From Dermacentor variabilis (lineage: Eukaryota; Arthropoda; Arachnida; Ixodida; Ixodidae), in assembly GCF_050947875.1 (NCBI RefSeq), contig NC_134573.1, positions 52,378,115 through 52,442,114 on the forward strand: 64,000 nt of DNA. Direction: 5' to 3'. Under the pieces are notes generated by a model. The model saw only the letters and a list, made by a program, of their open reading frames with translations, was not told the origin of the DNA and did not search any database. Both the position numbers and the translations under genes were made by a program. This document shows, piece by piece, positions 10,093 to 19,349 of this stretch. Every line of letters starts with the position of its first letter. Position 1 is the first letter of the stretch.

Positions 10093-10710
10093 GTTCCTCA
10101 CCATTGCTTGTTATTTTCTTGGAGTAACTTGCAATGCCGATTTCACGTTCCACCAGCAGCTGTTGGGCTTTCTGGACAATGGCTTTTATGCCTGCAGCTG
10201 CTTCTGCGGTGACAGAAATGATAGTGTTGACGCGGGGCGGGATGCTGACTTTATCTGCAAGTACACTTGAGCCCGATAACCGAGACTCTCTCCAGTGGTA
10301 TCGCTTGATCTTTGAACAGAATAACAACTTGGGCTTTAAGTCGATGATTCCACCATGTTGGCTCAGAAAGTCCATTAGGACAATAACCACTCGCGCGTAT
10401 TCTTACAGGATTACGAAGGTCGCAATGTAATTCATTACTCAAGTAATATTGCGAACAAAAACAACATGGACGGTATAGTAATGGAGAACCAAATTGCCCG
10501 GAATGCTACTCTCGAAATCTAAGTCTGTTCAAACACTGCAACACTTGTCATTCGGACTCTGGTTGGCGTTAGGAGGTGTCCTAGAGGTGTACGGAGTGGA
10601 GTGACTTCCCAAGCAATCTTTGCTGTACTCAACTTCGCGTCCATAGATCCTCTGACGACAGAACAGCCGGCTCCAGTGCGGAGTCGAGCAGCTATGTTTT
10701 GGCCATCCAT
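10093..10710 (-). pseudogene. Gypsy retropepsin-like protease, catalytic Asp lost
   Basis: The minus-strand frames contain MDGQNIAARLRTGAGCSVV, where the family motif is A-L-V/I-D-T-G-A; the catalytic aspartate is now arginine. This is followed by a TPLGHLLTPT flap-side segment, then MDFLSQHGGIIDLKPK and a linker (VSIPPRVNTIISVTAE). These are the protease C-terminal part and the linker typical of one tick Gypsy lineage. The frames are shifted between 10390 and 10519. Confidence 0.7.
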
Positions 10711-10759
10711 CCGAAAATAAAGGGTGGCAGTTCTTGACGTAAAGTAGCAGTTTCGTCGT

Positions 10760-12325
10760 GACGTCCAATCAGGCTTTGCCGCATTGACCTATGTTAGTAC
10801 GTCCCTTCTTCAGGTCATCTTTTGTAGGCGTATTCCTGGTTGCGACCCTCGTAGGGATGGCGGCGGATCGTTGCGGCGTCGTCGTAAAAGATCTTGAAGC
10901 GTCGTCGTCGGAGGAGAAGAATTTTCGGGCATGTCGATTTCAGCAACCGAACCTCCATCGGTTGCTGCTTTTAGTTTTCCGAGTAGGGGCTAAGGTAACG
11001 CCACAGAATGCGCCAGTTTACTGTCCGCGTTGCGGCGAGAGGCACCGGAATGGAGTTGGAGATGGAGATGGAATTCCTAGATGGTCATCCAGGAATTCAA
11101 TCACTCTAGGTAGTCAGGTAGAGTAAGCGAAATAACAACGTAGTTCACCTTGCTATGAGCGCGGCGCTTTCACGACAAATCATTGTAGTCCCAAATCGGG
11201 GCACGGGCATCGCAGGCCTGTTTCACCACAATAATAGCAGAGCGGGTAGTGATCCAAAGCACGCCATACGCCTGTCTTCCTTGTATAGTTGTGCTGGTCG
11301 ACGGGCTGGCGAGCTGGTGGCGGCGAGGGATGACAGAATTTAAGCGTTACGCGGCGCTCGCGCGGGCGCCAATGCTGGCGTTGGCCACCGCTTCCGGCTG
11401 GGGCGATTGGCAAACTTCTGTCACTTCCAATTACCACTGAAGCTCTCCCATAATTATGTCAGCGAACGAGTCACCTGGGGGTACGGGGGGGCGACGTTCT
11501 GCCCAGCTTCTGCAGCTCTTCCCGTAAGGTGACACTGATTGGCTCGGGCAGGTGGTTGGTGCCTAGCGTTTGAACTTCTGCGTAGTTTGTTCTACGCGAA
11601 TCGCGGTTGTATTGTCTGGCACGCATTTCGAGCATCTTCGCGATTGTTGTGGCCTTCCAAACAAACTGTGACAGCCTATGGTGAGTGGCGTATCGTTTCC
11701 ATGAAAAGCGGTTATTTCACACCCCGCATCATGTAGTGAACTTTCTTTTCTTCAGCCATGTCGTGTGTGGCATGGGGGAAGAGGTGAGTCAACTGCTCAA
11801 TGAAGATTGCGGTAGTTCCTTTTGGTTGATGCACTCGGTTTCCAAAATAACTTTCGCCCTTTTCATGCGTACGAAATTCCTGAAGGCCTTGAAGAACTTC
11901 TCGCGAAATAGGTTGCACGGTGCTAGGGTGATCTCTCTGTTCTGAGAACAGCTCCCAGTAGTGTCATCCAAGGAAAAACAGAGATGACCCAAGTTATCCT
12001 TGCCACTCATATTATTCAACGTCGCAGTCTTCTAGTATTTGTGCATCCAGGTTTCAGGATCTTCAAATGATGATCAATGCAAAGTCCGTGGTTTTTGAGC
12101 TAGGGAAGTGCGATGGCTGCTGACGATCCTGACTCCGTCATCGTGGCTCCCAACTTGGTGTTATTCTTCCAGGTCGTCATGAGTAGAAATGCCAAACTTG
12201 GGGCAGAATCTGTGGCGTGAGGCTAGCTCGATCGTCCACGGCAACGTCGGTGCTGTCTTCGTGGTTCGGGATTGGATCAAGGCTTTTGGGGGCGTTCGGT
12301 ACATCAACAGAGAAGCACTTCCCCA
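10760..12325 (-). pseudogene. Gypsy gag (third element), degraded
   Basis: Minus strand. The gag core is in frame 11712-11918: LQEFRTHEKGESYFGNR, then TTAIFIEQLTHLFPHATHDMAEEKKVHYMMRGVK. A zinc-knuckle remnant CYYCGETGLRCPCPD near 11205 has lost the histidine spacing. The region from 11940 to 12325 reads as the gag N-terminus in broken frames. It lies between the LTR at 12333-12830 and the protease at 10710, in correct order for a minus-strand element. Confidence 0.65.
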
Positions 12326-12332
12326 ATTTGTC

Positions 12333-12830
12333 ACGTTGTAGCGATGGTCAAGAATAACGCAATGCGGAAAGTGTGTGTTACAAACTAAAGTCTTTATTGG
12401 GCGAACTTAAATATGCCCAGCAAAACAAGTAACACTCAAGCACAACGACAGTGACAAGCTAAATCGGCGATGGTGCACCTGCAGGTGTAGAGTGTCAGTC
12501 TTTTCTACATGACTCCTGAAACGTACCAGCCTAATCACTTGTACATGTATGCTCTCTAGAAAATACTAAACAATTGTGACCACGACGTGAACAGACCATG
12601 ATGTACTGTCGGTGGCTAGGCGCTGCATTTTTGAACTTATAAGCTCTCTTTGTTTGAAATGGCCAACAGCCCCACGTGCGACACATGCAACAGTGATGAG
12701 ACGCTCGAACTTATCTTCTTTCTGTGTCTGCGACGAAATAGCGCCCAGAGACAAGGGATGTTAAGAGTGCTAAACCAGTTGGGCAATCGTCCACTATTAT
12801 AACTCAGAGCATTAGGTCACTGCTCCTAAA
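12333..12830 (-). mobile_element. 5' LTR of the third minus-strand Gypsy element
   Basis: In minus-strand sense the LTR ends ...CTACAACGTGACA at about 12333, followed by AATTGGGGAAGTG, a plausible primer-binding region. An AATAAA signal (plus-strand CTTTATTGGG at about 12391) matches the LTR remnants at 698-1130 and 33728-33930. The outer edge near 12830 is approximate. No 3' partner is present because the element is truncated at 9365. Confidence 0.5.
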
Positions 12831-12906
12831 GAACAACCATGCTGAAGGCCTTACTCCCGTTATTAAGGTTCCTCAGTCTACGGGGCTTCACAATAAGCTT
12901 TCTTTT

Positions 12907-12930
12907 GACACGGCCTTATTAGGCCGTGTC
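12907..12930. repeat. 10-bp stem, 4-base loop palindrome
   Basis: GACACGGCCT-TATT-AGGCCGTGTC, a perfect inverted repeat in otherwise AT-rich, gene-free DNA (12830-13260). Confidence 0.6.
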
Positions 12931-13261
12931 ACTGCATTGTTTGAATGGTAATCGCATAACCCTCGTTAGTTATCGTAAAGCGGGCTCTGCCGTATATTTT
13001 CTTTTTAGTTCTGAAGTGGTTAGGTTTACAATCAAACAATTCAGCAGGACCTTTCAAAAAAAGCATTCTGCCCTCTTTTATTGTTAGAAGCATCGATGAT
13101 GTGGCACACTTTTGTGAATGCGTTTAACGCGAAGGAAATATAGTCCCATTATGCGAAAATTCGGCGTTGTTGGCAGCGGCGTGTCCGCATGATGGTACTA
13201 TAAAAGGGCTGGCGCAAATACTTAACAACGTCAATAAATGCTCGGATTGACGTCAAATGGC

Positions 13262-13560
13262 TCAGGGAGGTTGCTTTAAAAGCAGTGAGTTGATTTGTTT
13301 GAAAATATTATTAGGTAAATTTGGATCTAGGTGGGAATCGAACCCGGGACTCTGGGGTACGATATGAGCCCCCACCACAGCGACTCCAAGGCTCTGATGG
13401 ACTAAATTTGCGCTCAGTGCATGCGTCATTGCGTACGTCACGTCGCAGCCATCTAGCTGACTAAAGATATGGCCTAGAGCATGCGTCCCTGGACGCGCGG
13501 CGGCGCAGCCAATGGGTAGGAGGTGGCGCCACGCCATGAGAGTGCACGATGAGTGTATAA
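13262..13560 (-). mobile_element. tRNA-like SINE with GC-rich 5' extension
   Basis: In minus-strand sense a GC-rich part (GGCTGCGCCGCCGCGCGTCC) is followed by a tRNA-like segment: an A-box-like stretch near GTCGCTGTGGTGG and a B-box-like GGGTTCGATTCCCAC at about 13330-13345, then an AT-rich tail. The long minus-strand frame here (13262-13738) runs straight through it and is not a gene. The 5' limit is uncertain and could reach about 13700. Confidence 0.55.
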
Positions 13561-13929
13561 AATAAAAAGCAGCATTGTCCAACTGAACGACACTGAGGGG
13601 CCCTTCGAATAATGAACTTCTCGCGGGCAAGCGAGCGCGTTGACACGATAAGCGCGTTTTCATGTGGCTAAACCCAGACGCAGTTACAACGCAGGCGAGA
13701 ACTTGTACAGACAAGGAACGAGAAGCAAAAAAATACATTTCACTAAAAGGACTATAATGCTTTCACATTCCCACAAGTAAGCAGTTCTTAGTATCCGTGC
13801 CGAATTTTATTATGTCCATTGTAAACATCAATCGCCTGGTAAATACAAAAGAAAATATCTTCTTTATATTTATTACCGGTTACTAATGTTAGCGTTTGAT
13901 TCTTATTGTTGAGTCTACGGTGGGAAAGG

Positions 13930-14100
13930 AGTGGCAGGAAAAGACATGCGTCGCACAAAACCACCCGTGAGGGCGAGGCGGAAGCGTGCGGTGAGCGGGG
14001 CTGCTCGTTAGCATGCCACAAGAAAAGTGCTCGATCAAGGAATAGTGGGTGTCGGTGTCTTCTGTGTCGCTATATTATTGGATTCGAGAAAGTGCGGCGA
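13930..14100 (+). mobile_element. 5' LTR (partial) of a BEL/Pao element
   Basis: This shares a run of similar blocks with 32680-32870: GAGGCGGAAGCG, GAGCGG.GCTGCTCGT, AGTGCT.GATCA, GGTGTC, then GTCGCTA.ATTAT. The two copies bracket BEL/Pao coding pieces in plus orientation, so I take them as the element's LTRs. They have diverged strongly, which implies an old insertion. Exact ends were not found. Confidence 0.55.
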
Positions 14101-14109
14101 GGCCGGCAT

Positions 14110-14800
14110 CCTTCACAGCGATTCGGTATCGAGGACGGAAACGTTGCGCAAGCATCTAGGTGCCCTTCACAGCTCTACTGCCAGACCCATTCCGGGCCCA
14201 ACGAGAGCCTCCTGCAAGGCACTCAACCATCAACCACCCACCTGCCGGAAATAGTCGACGGGCTTCGCGACACAGACTCAACTTTCGCCGAACTCGACAA
14301 ATGAATGGCCAGGAATTTACAGCCAGGAATTTGACGAAGAAATTAAGGAAATTAGGAAGTAAAACGCAAGCACCGTCAGCAGGCTTCAATCTGCGTCGAA
14401 CACACGTGCATTGGCTGATCGTGCCGACATCGAAGACAACCACTAAAGACATGCTGGGGCTAATAGTAACACCGTAGCACGGTCTTTATTGCCAGTTGCC
14501 ACTTTAATACCTGGACAGACTGGACGTCGAATTTGTGGCATTCCAGGACACGAGACGAGTGATTGCCGGGCCACACTATGAGCGGAAGAAAAGCGCCAAC
14601 GGCTTTTCGACAAAAATTGCTACGGTAAGTGAGAGAAGCAGGGACACATTGCTCGCACTTGCCAAACAGCAGCGTGGCTCAACTATGACCGATGCCGAAA
14701 CTGTCACACTTTTCCACTGTGCGATATTTGGGAACGACCAGCAACCCACAGGCCACAATAAACTACTCCTGTTGGAGCTGAACACCGAAAGGCGGCCACA
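14110..14800 (+). pseudogene. BEL/Pao gag remnant with zinc fingers
   Basis: Broken plus-strand frames. An N-terminal gag piece is visible around 14230-14310 (VDGLRDTDSTFAELDK). At 14625-14735 comes the BEL/Pao-type zinc-finger region: KQGHIARTC followed by RCRNCHTFPLCDIW, preserving the CxxC..H..C layout common in this superfamily. Most of the capsid part is missing between them. Confidence 0.6.
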
Positions 14801-14879
14801 CAACGAGAATATCTGGCAGCAAGAGCTCCTGCAAGCAGCAAGCGCTCGTCGCCTGTGTTACTCCAAAGAGGCGCAATTC

Positions 14880-15322
14880 ACACATCCAGAAACCACGCCG
14901 CATGCCAGTGCGGCTGCTTCTTCACACCGGCAGCCAACGGAACTACGTCCGTGAAGACTTGTCGCAGCAGCTATCTTTGCCTTGCACTGGAAATAAATGA
15001 CTAGACTTGTTTACATTCGGCGCGCACAACTCGCCATGGCATTACCAGTGCCGTAGGGCAAACGTCACACTGTGGTGCTGCACTGAGTCGAATGACGTTA
15101 CTCTTTAGGCTCTGGAGGTGCCAGAAATTTGTAGCATAAGGGGTCTGGCCATAACATGCGCAGACTAAAGTATTATGCGTGACCGGAATCTATCATTTGC
15201 TGATGAACCCCTGGAGGAGCCTCTTTAAGGCTCGACGATAAACCTCCTAATCGGCTCTAACAAATATTGGCGGGTAGTGACCGGACGCGTCGAGGGTTTC
15301 CCCGACAAGCTTTGTGTAGTAG
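14880..15322 (+). pseudogene. BEL/Pao protease remnant and linker
   Basis: At 14895-14990 the frame reads VRLLLHTGSQRNYVREDLSQ, matching the BEL/Pao retropepsin motif (family D-G/T-GSQ..F/Y-I/V-R-E-D-L) with the catalytic Asp changed to His. Further on, INLLIGSNKYWRVVTGRVE (about 15236-15292) is the conserved post-protease segment (family LIG.D..W..V.G). A possible insertion begins after 15322. Confidence 0.65.
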
Positions 15323-15595
15323 GACAATATTTACCTGCGTCATTCAAGGAATGTACGTTAAACCGCGTAAGAACAGTGTAACTTACCTGTTCTTGACTTG
15401 TTCTGACTACTGGCGCGTTGAGCTCTGACTTGGAGATCACTCAGAGATGTTGCGGTTAGATGGCATTGGCATAAATAGCAGACACGAGTGTCATGACAAC
15501 AACAAGTACCCGGCGCTGCTCAACTTTCGCAGCGCACTATAAAAGAGCGCAGGACGCTACGTAGTAGCGCTGGTGGTCAAGGCGCCAAGTCTCAA
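15315..15595 (+). mobile_element. Candidate solo LTR or small insertion with a TATA box
   Basis: BEL/Pao similarity breaks off at about 15322 and resumes at about 15600. The intervening 270 bases start TGTAGTAGG, contain a CACTATAAAAGAGCGCAGGA TATA-like core at about 15535, and have no protein match. This fits a solo LTR, but I did not identify a convincing target duplication or a second copy. Confidence 0.3.
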
Positions 15596-15599
15596 GGAA

Positions 15600-16565
15600 T
15601 ATACGAACCGGAGAGTAGCTGAAGGCAAGCTCAAGCACCAGCTTCAGCTGTTCCAACATCACCCAGCATTACTGCAGGAATATGATGCCTCCAAAAGCGA
15701 GTAAATTGGGAAGACCACGCTGAAAGAGTAGTGCTGTTTGAACTCCTTGGAGAGATTGTCTACTACCTGCCTTATCATTCAGTATTCCGACGCGAAGCCG
15801 CGACTACAAAGCTCCGTGTCGTGTTCAATGTCTTATCGCATAATATCGCAAACCGTTTTTACTGGACGTACTCGATGAAAGCCTTGAGCTTGGTCCCAAA
15901 CACCTGCGGCTACCACTGCACTTTAGAAGCAGCAAGTTTGTTATGACCGCTCACATCCGGATTGGCACGCCTTCCTCCAGCTATGCATCCGATTAGAAGA
16001 CAGAGCCGCTCTCTGTTTCCTGGGCATCGACCGGCTACCGACGCGTGAGCACCCCGTCCCGACAATCGTCGAGTGGTGCATGACCCGGCACCCTTACCGA
16101 GTGTTCACTAGCTTGTCCATGCTGTCAACAAACCTGAAGCACTGCCTCGAAACGTGGAAAACGCACACGGACATTGGAGCCACCTACAACACTAATTTTA
16201 CGTGGACGACTTAGTCATAGGTGCGTCTTCTCAAGAGAAGGCATTGAAGATTTGCAGGGAAGCGAATGCCATTATAGCTAATGCAGGAATATAACTGAAA
16301 AAATGGTGCTCCAACTATCGCCTTCTCTGGACGCAGTTCTTGAACGGCAGCCTCTCAATTGAGAATCTTAGTGAGGAGAGCTCCAAGTCTAAGGTGCTTG
16401 GTCTCCTTTGGGACCGCATATCAGATGAGTGATCCTTACCACGCAAACTGCACTCGGGTACGTGTCAATGCAACCATTGATGAACCGAACTGTTTTACAA
16501 GCCTTTACCAGGCTATTTGACCCGTTGGGTTTCGTTGCTATATTCCACGTGAGAGCTCGACTCTA
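15600..16565 (+). pseudogene. BEL/Pao reverse transcriptase and Pao-type region, 5' part
   Basis: Plus-strand pol in broken frames: KLKHQLQLFQHHPALLQEYD (15627), VYYLPYHSVFRREAATTKLR (15763), AFLQLCIRLEDRAALCFLGI (about 15975), EWCMTRHPYRVFTSLSML (about 16070), the RT active site FYVDDLVIGASSQEKAL (about 16200), then SSKSKVLGLLWD and LFDPLGFVAIFHVRARLY ending at 16563. YVDD and the LFDPLGF..PF..RA motif are hallmarks of BEL/Pao pol. The protein is cut in mid-domain by the 13.6-kb TA element and resumes in the same domain at 30182. Confidence 0.85.
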
Positions 16566-17455
16566 CAGGTTTTCCCGCTGAATTTAATCCAAGTGCCAGT
16601 GAATTTATTACGAGCACCAGTCAAGTTAATCTAAGCGCCAGTCGATTTAATCTAAGTTCCAGGGGTTTTAATCCTTGCGCCACTTAATTTAATACAAGCA
16701 CCACTCAGTTTAATCCAAATGCCAGCCGAAATAATACAAACGCCAGTGGATTTTATCTAGGCATAACGGAATTTAATAACCTTTGAATTTCAACACTTCT
16801 AAAAATTTCGGACCATATGCGTTAACACCTTGAACATGAATGAGTGAGCTGGTAGACTAGTAGTCACCCTGCCACGTGACTAACGACAACTTTTGCAGGT
16901 TTTTATTTTCTACTTCGTTATGAGAGCGACATAGCAGATGACAATTCTTGAAATTATTTGAGCGGAAACGTCAGTATGAATACATCGAGTTATTCGTACA
17001 CATGGAGATTGGGTCGTGGCTATCAATTGAAACAAAAAAGTGGTGAGTGATGATAATTACTAGGCCCTCGCCGGGAGGCTTCGGTTTATAGCGCGTACGA
17101 TTCACTATGCTATTGCGATATCCGCAGCCACCAATCGAACACCTTGTCATTGGCAGCACTAAAACAGTCATGAATAACATTTAATTGCATAACAGATATG
17201 ATCGAGTCACTAGTGATTACAAGAGAAATACAATGCGCAGTTCGGGGTTCTTGCTGTTTTGCGCAACATAACATCATATACATCCAATTAAATGCGATGA
17301 AACGTCTGACTCACAATGCCTACTATAAACTTGTATACTTAAGTCACTGATTCACAGCTTTCGTTCGTGAGTGCCGTGAGTAGTATCAATCAAGCTCTAG
17401 CAAGACCAGCACTTTTGTGTTACCACTGCCACTGATACCGCCGACTTTTAGTCAT
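16566..17455 (+). repeat. Left terminal inverted repeat of the TA element
   Basis: The outermost 14 bases are CAGGTTTTCCCGCT. Next, 16577-16790 is an imperfect 21-bp tandem array (about ten units, consensus near GAATTTAATCCAAGCGCCAGT), then GGTAGACTAGTAGTC, TTTTCTACTTCGTTATGAGAG, ACTAGGCCCTCGC..GGAGGCTTC, TGCGATATCCGCAGCC and GAGTCACTAGTGAT. All of these recur in inverse order in the right arm. Similarity fades after ACCGCCGA..TTTAGTCAT at about 17455. Confidence 0.85.
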
Positions 17456-17494
17456 GAAATCTTAGTTGAAGTCACTAAGATTTCACTTAGTTAG

Positions 17495-18395
17495 AATCAT
17501 GGCAACCTGCTGTTCATGATCTGATAATGCCTGCCAAACGCACCCCAGCCCATTCTTATTCTTCTGATTATTTCCGTCTCATGATCCGGATCCGCCGACA
17601 CTACCTGCCCTAAGTAGATTTATTCCGTTACGACTTCCAGTGCCTCGCTGCCTATTGTAAATTGCTGTTCTCTTCCGAGACTTTTAAGCATTACTTTAGT
17701 TTTCTGCAGATTAATTTTTAGACCCACTCTTCTGCTTTGCCCCTCCAGGTCAGTGAGCATTCATTGCAATTGGTCCCCTGAGTTACTAAGCAAGGCAATA
17801 TCATCAGCGAATTGCAAGTTACTAAGGTATTCTCCTTTAACTTTTATCCCCAATTCTTCCCAATCCAGGTCTCTGAATACCTCCTGTAAACACGCCGTGA
17901 ATAGCATTGGAGATATCGTATCTCCCTGCCTGACGCCTTTCTTTATTGGGATTTTTTTGCTTGCTTTATTGAGGACTACGGTGGCTGTGGAGCCGCTATA
18001 GATATCTTTCAGTATTTTTACTTACGGCTCGTCTGCACCCTGATTCCGTAATGCCTCTATGACTGCTGAGCTTTCGACAGAATCAAACGCTTTCTCGTAA
18101 TCAATGAAAGTTATATAAAGGGCTTTGTTATATTCCGCACATTTCTCTATCACCTGATTGATAGTGTGAATATGATCTATTGTTGAGTAGCCTTTACGGA
18201 ATCCTGCCTGGTCCTTTGCTTGACAGAATTCTAAGGTGTTCCTGATTCTATTTGCGTTTACCTTAGTAAATAGTTTGTAGGCAACGGACAGTAGGCTGAT
18301 CGGTCTATAATTTTTCAAGTCTTTGGCGTCCCCTTTCTTATGGATTAGGATGTGTTTCCCTAAATACTTTCGTCTGAGATTGCTGATCTGCTCGA
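17495..18395 (-). pseudogene. RTE-like LINE reverse transcriptase fragment
   Basis: Minus-strand RT, in order: KNYRPISLLSVAYKLFTKV (18310), QAGFRKGYSTIDHI, FIDYEKAFDSVE (18090), KGVRQGDTISPMLFTACLQE (17940), the active site LQFADDIALLSN (17815), and the thumb-side GWGAFGRHYQIMNSRLP at 17500. It is cut at both ends, so endonuclease and C-terminus are absent. There are several stops. It looks like the same broad family as the 3' ends at 1-265 and 811-955. It sits just inside the left TIR of the TA element and is therefore younger than, or was captured by, that element. Confidence 0.85.
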
Positions 18396-18700
18396 ATTAT
18401 CGGTGGTCAATGGTGACTATGATTTTTTAACTTTCTCGACCATTCGCAAATCACAACTTTATGGACATAAAATGGAAAGTTGCTTAAAAGGTGAATAAGT
18501 TATGACCATTAAGAAATGAGAAGCTTGAGCCAGTAGCAAATATAAATAATTTTTCACCTATACAGCGTGTACTTGTACGCGGTGCAGTTGAGTAAAGTTT
18601 CAATATGCCAGCAATATATTGAAGAATATGAAGAACATCAGCGAGTCATTAGCAATAAATAGTGATTTTGCATAGTTCTGTTAGAAGGGTATATACAGTC
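18396..18700. other. AT-rich interior of the TA element, no gene
   Basis: No conserved frame. It lies between the RTE fragment and the Gypsy target-site duplication (TTTCT at 18701-18705). Confidence 0.5.
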
Positions 18701-18705
18701 TTTCT

Positions 18706-18863
18706 TGATATGAAGTGCTGTGCCACACGTGTCAAACATGATTCGTTCTTCTTATGTTACGTCATAGGCAAGCATCCTATATATATAGTTCGCTGTCACT
18801 GAAATAAAACAGTGCGGTACGTGCTTTTGGATCGTCTCCGTCACTCTGCCACCCGCTACAACA
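18706..18863 (+). promoter_or_regulatory. 5' LTR of the 18706-24144 Gypsy element
   Basis: 158 bp, TG...CA. It contains CCTATATATATAG (TATA-like, about 18776), and CTGAAATAAAACAGTG with an AATAAA signal about 30 bp later. It would carry the promoter and polyadenylation site of the element. Confidence 0.88.
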
Positions 18864-19349
18864 GTGGCGACGAGGGTGACCACCCCGCGGAGCCCCCGCC
18901 ATGAACAGTAGTGTCTCGGTAGCGCTGGGAGTCCTGCTGGGTACTGAAAGTAATCGAGTCTACGAAGCATCGGCGGTCATGGCCCTGGCTACGAACCTCG
19001 GTACCCCAAGTTTCGACAAAAATCAAGATAAGCGGGATATTTACTTGACTCGACTGCAGGCATTTTTGAAGCAAATGATATTAAGACAGATAAGAAAGGG
19101 ACGCTCTTGGTTTCGACACTGTGAACGAAGACGTTAGACGTTCTTGCTGGACACTGCGCCCCCCAGAAAGTAAATGGTCTGAGTTACAAGGACGCACTTA
19201 CCATCCTAAATAACCACTATGCGCCGAAGACTAATGAGGTTGTCGCAAGTTACAAGTTCTTTACAAGGGATCAGGCTGCAAGCGAATCTGTCCGTGCCTA
19301 TGTTGTTAAGCTACGCAAGCTTGCGGATAATTGTCACTTCAGCACCAGT
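18864..19349 (+). pseudogene. Gag N-terminal part of the 18706-24144 element, frameshifted
   Basis: The primer-binding region is at 18864-18880. The likely gag start is ATG 18901 (MNSSVSVALG). The frame is lost near 19075. In other frames it continues with QKVNGLSYKDALTILNNHY and KTNEVVASYKFFTRDQ, then SVRAYVVKLRKLADNCHF, which is the conserved Gypsy gag segment, and joins the open frame starting at 19350. Confidence 0.75.

Noticed and set aside
13262..13738. 158-codon minus-strand frame
   Set aside because: It runs across a tRNA-like SINE including its B box and shows no protein motif.
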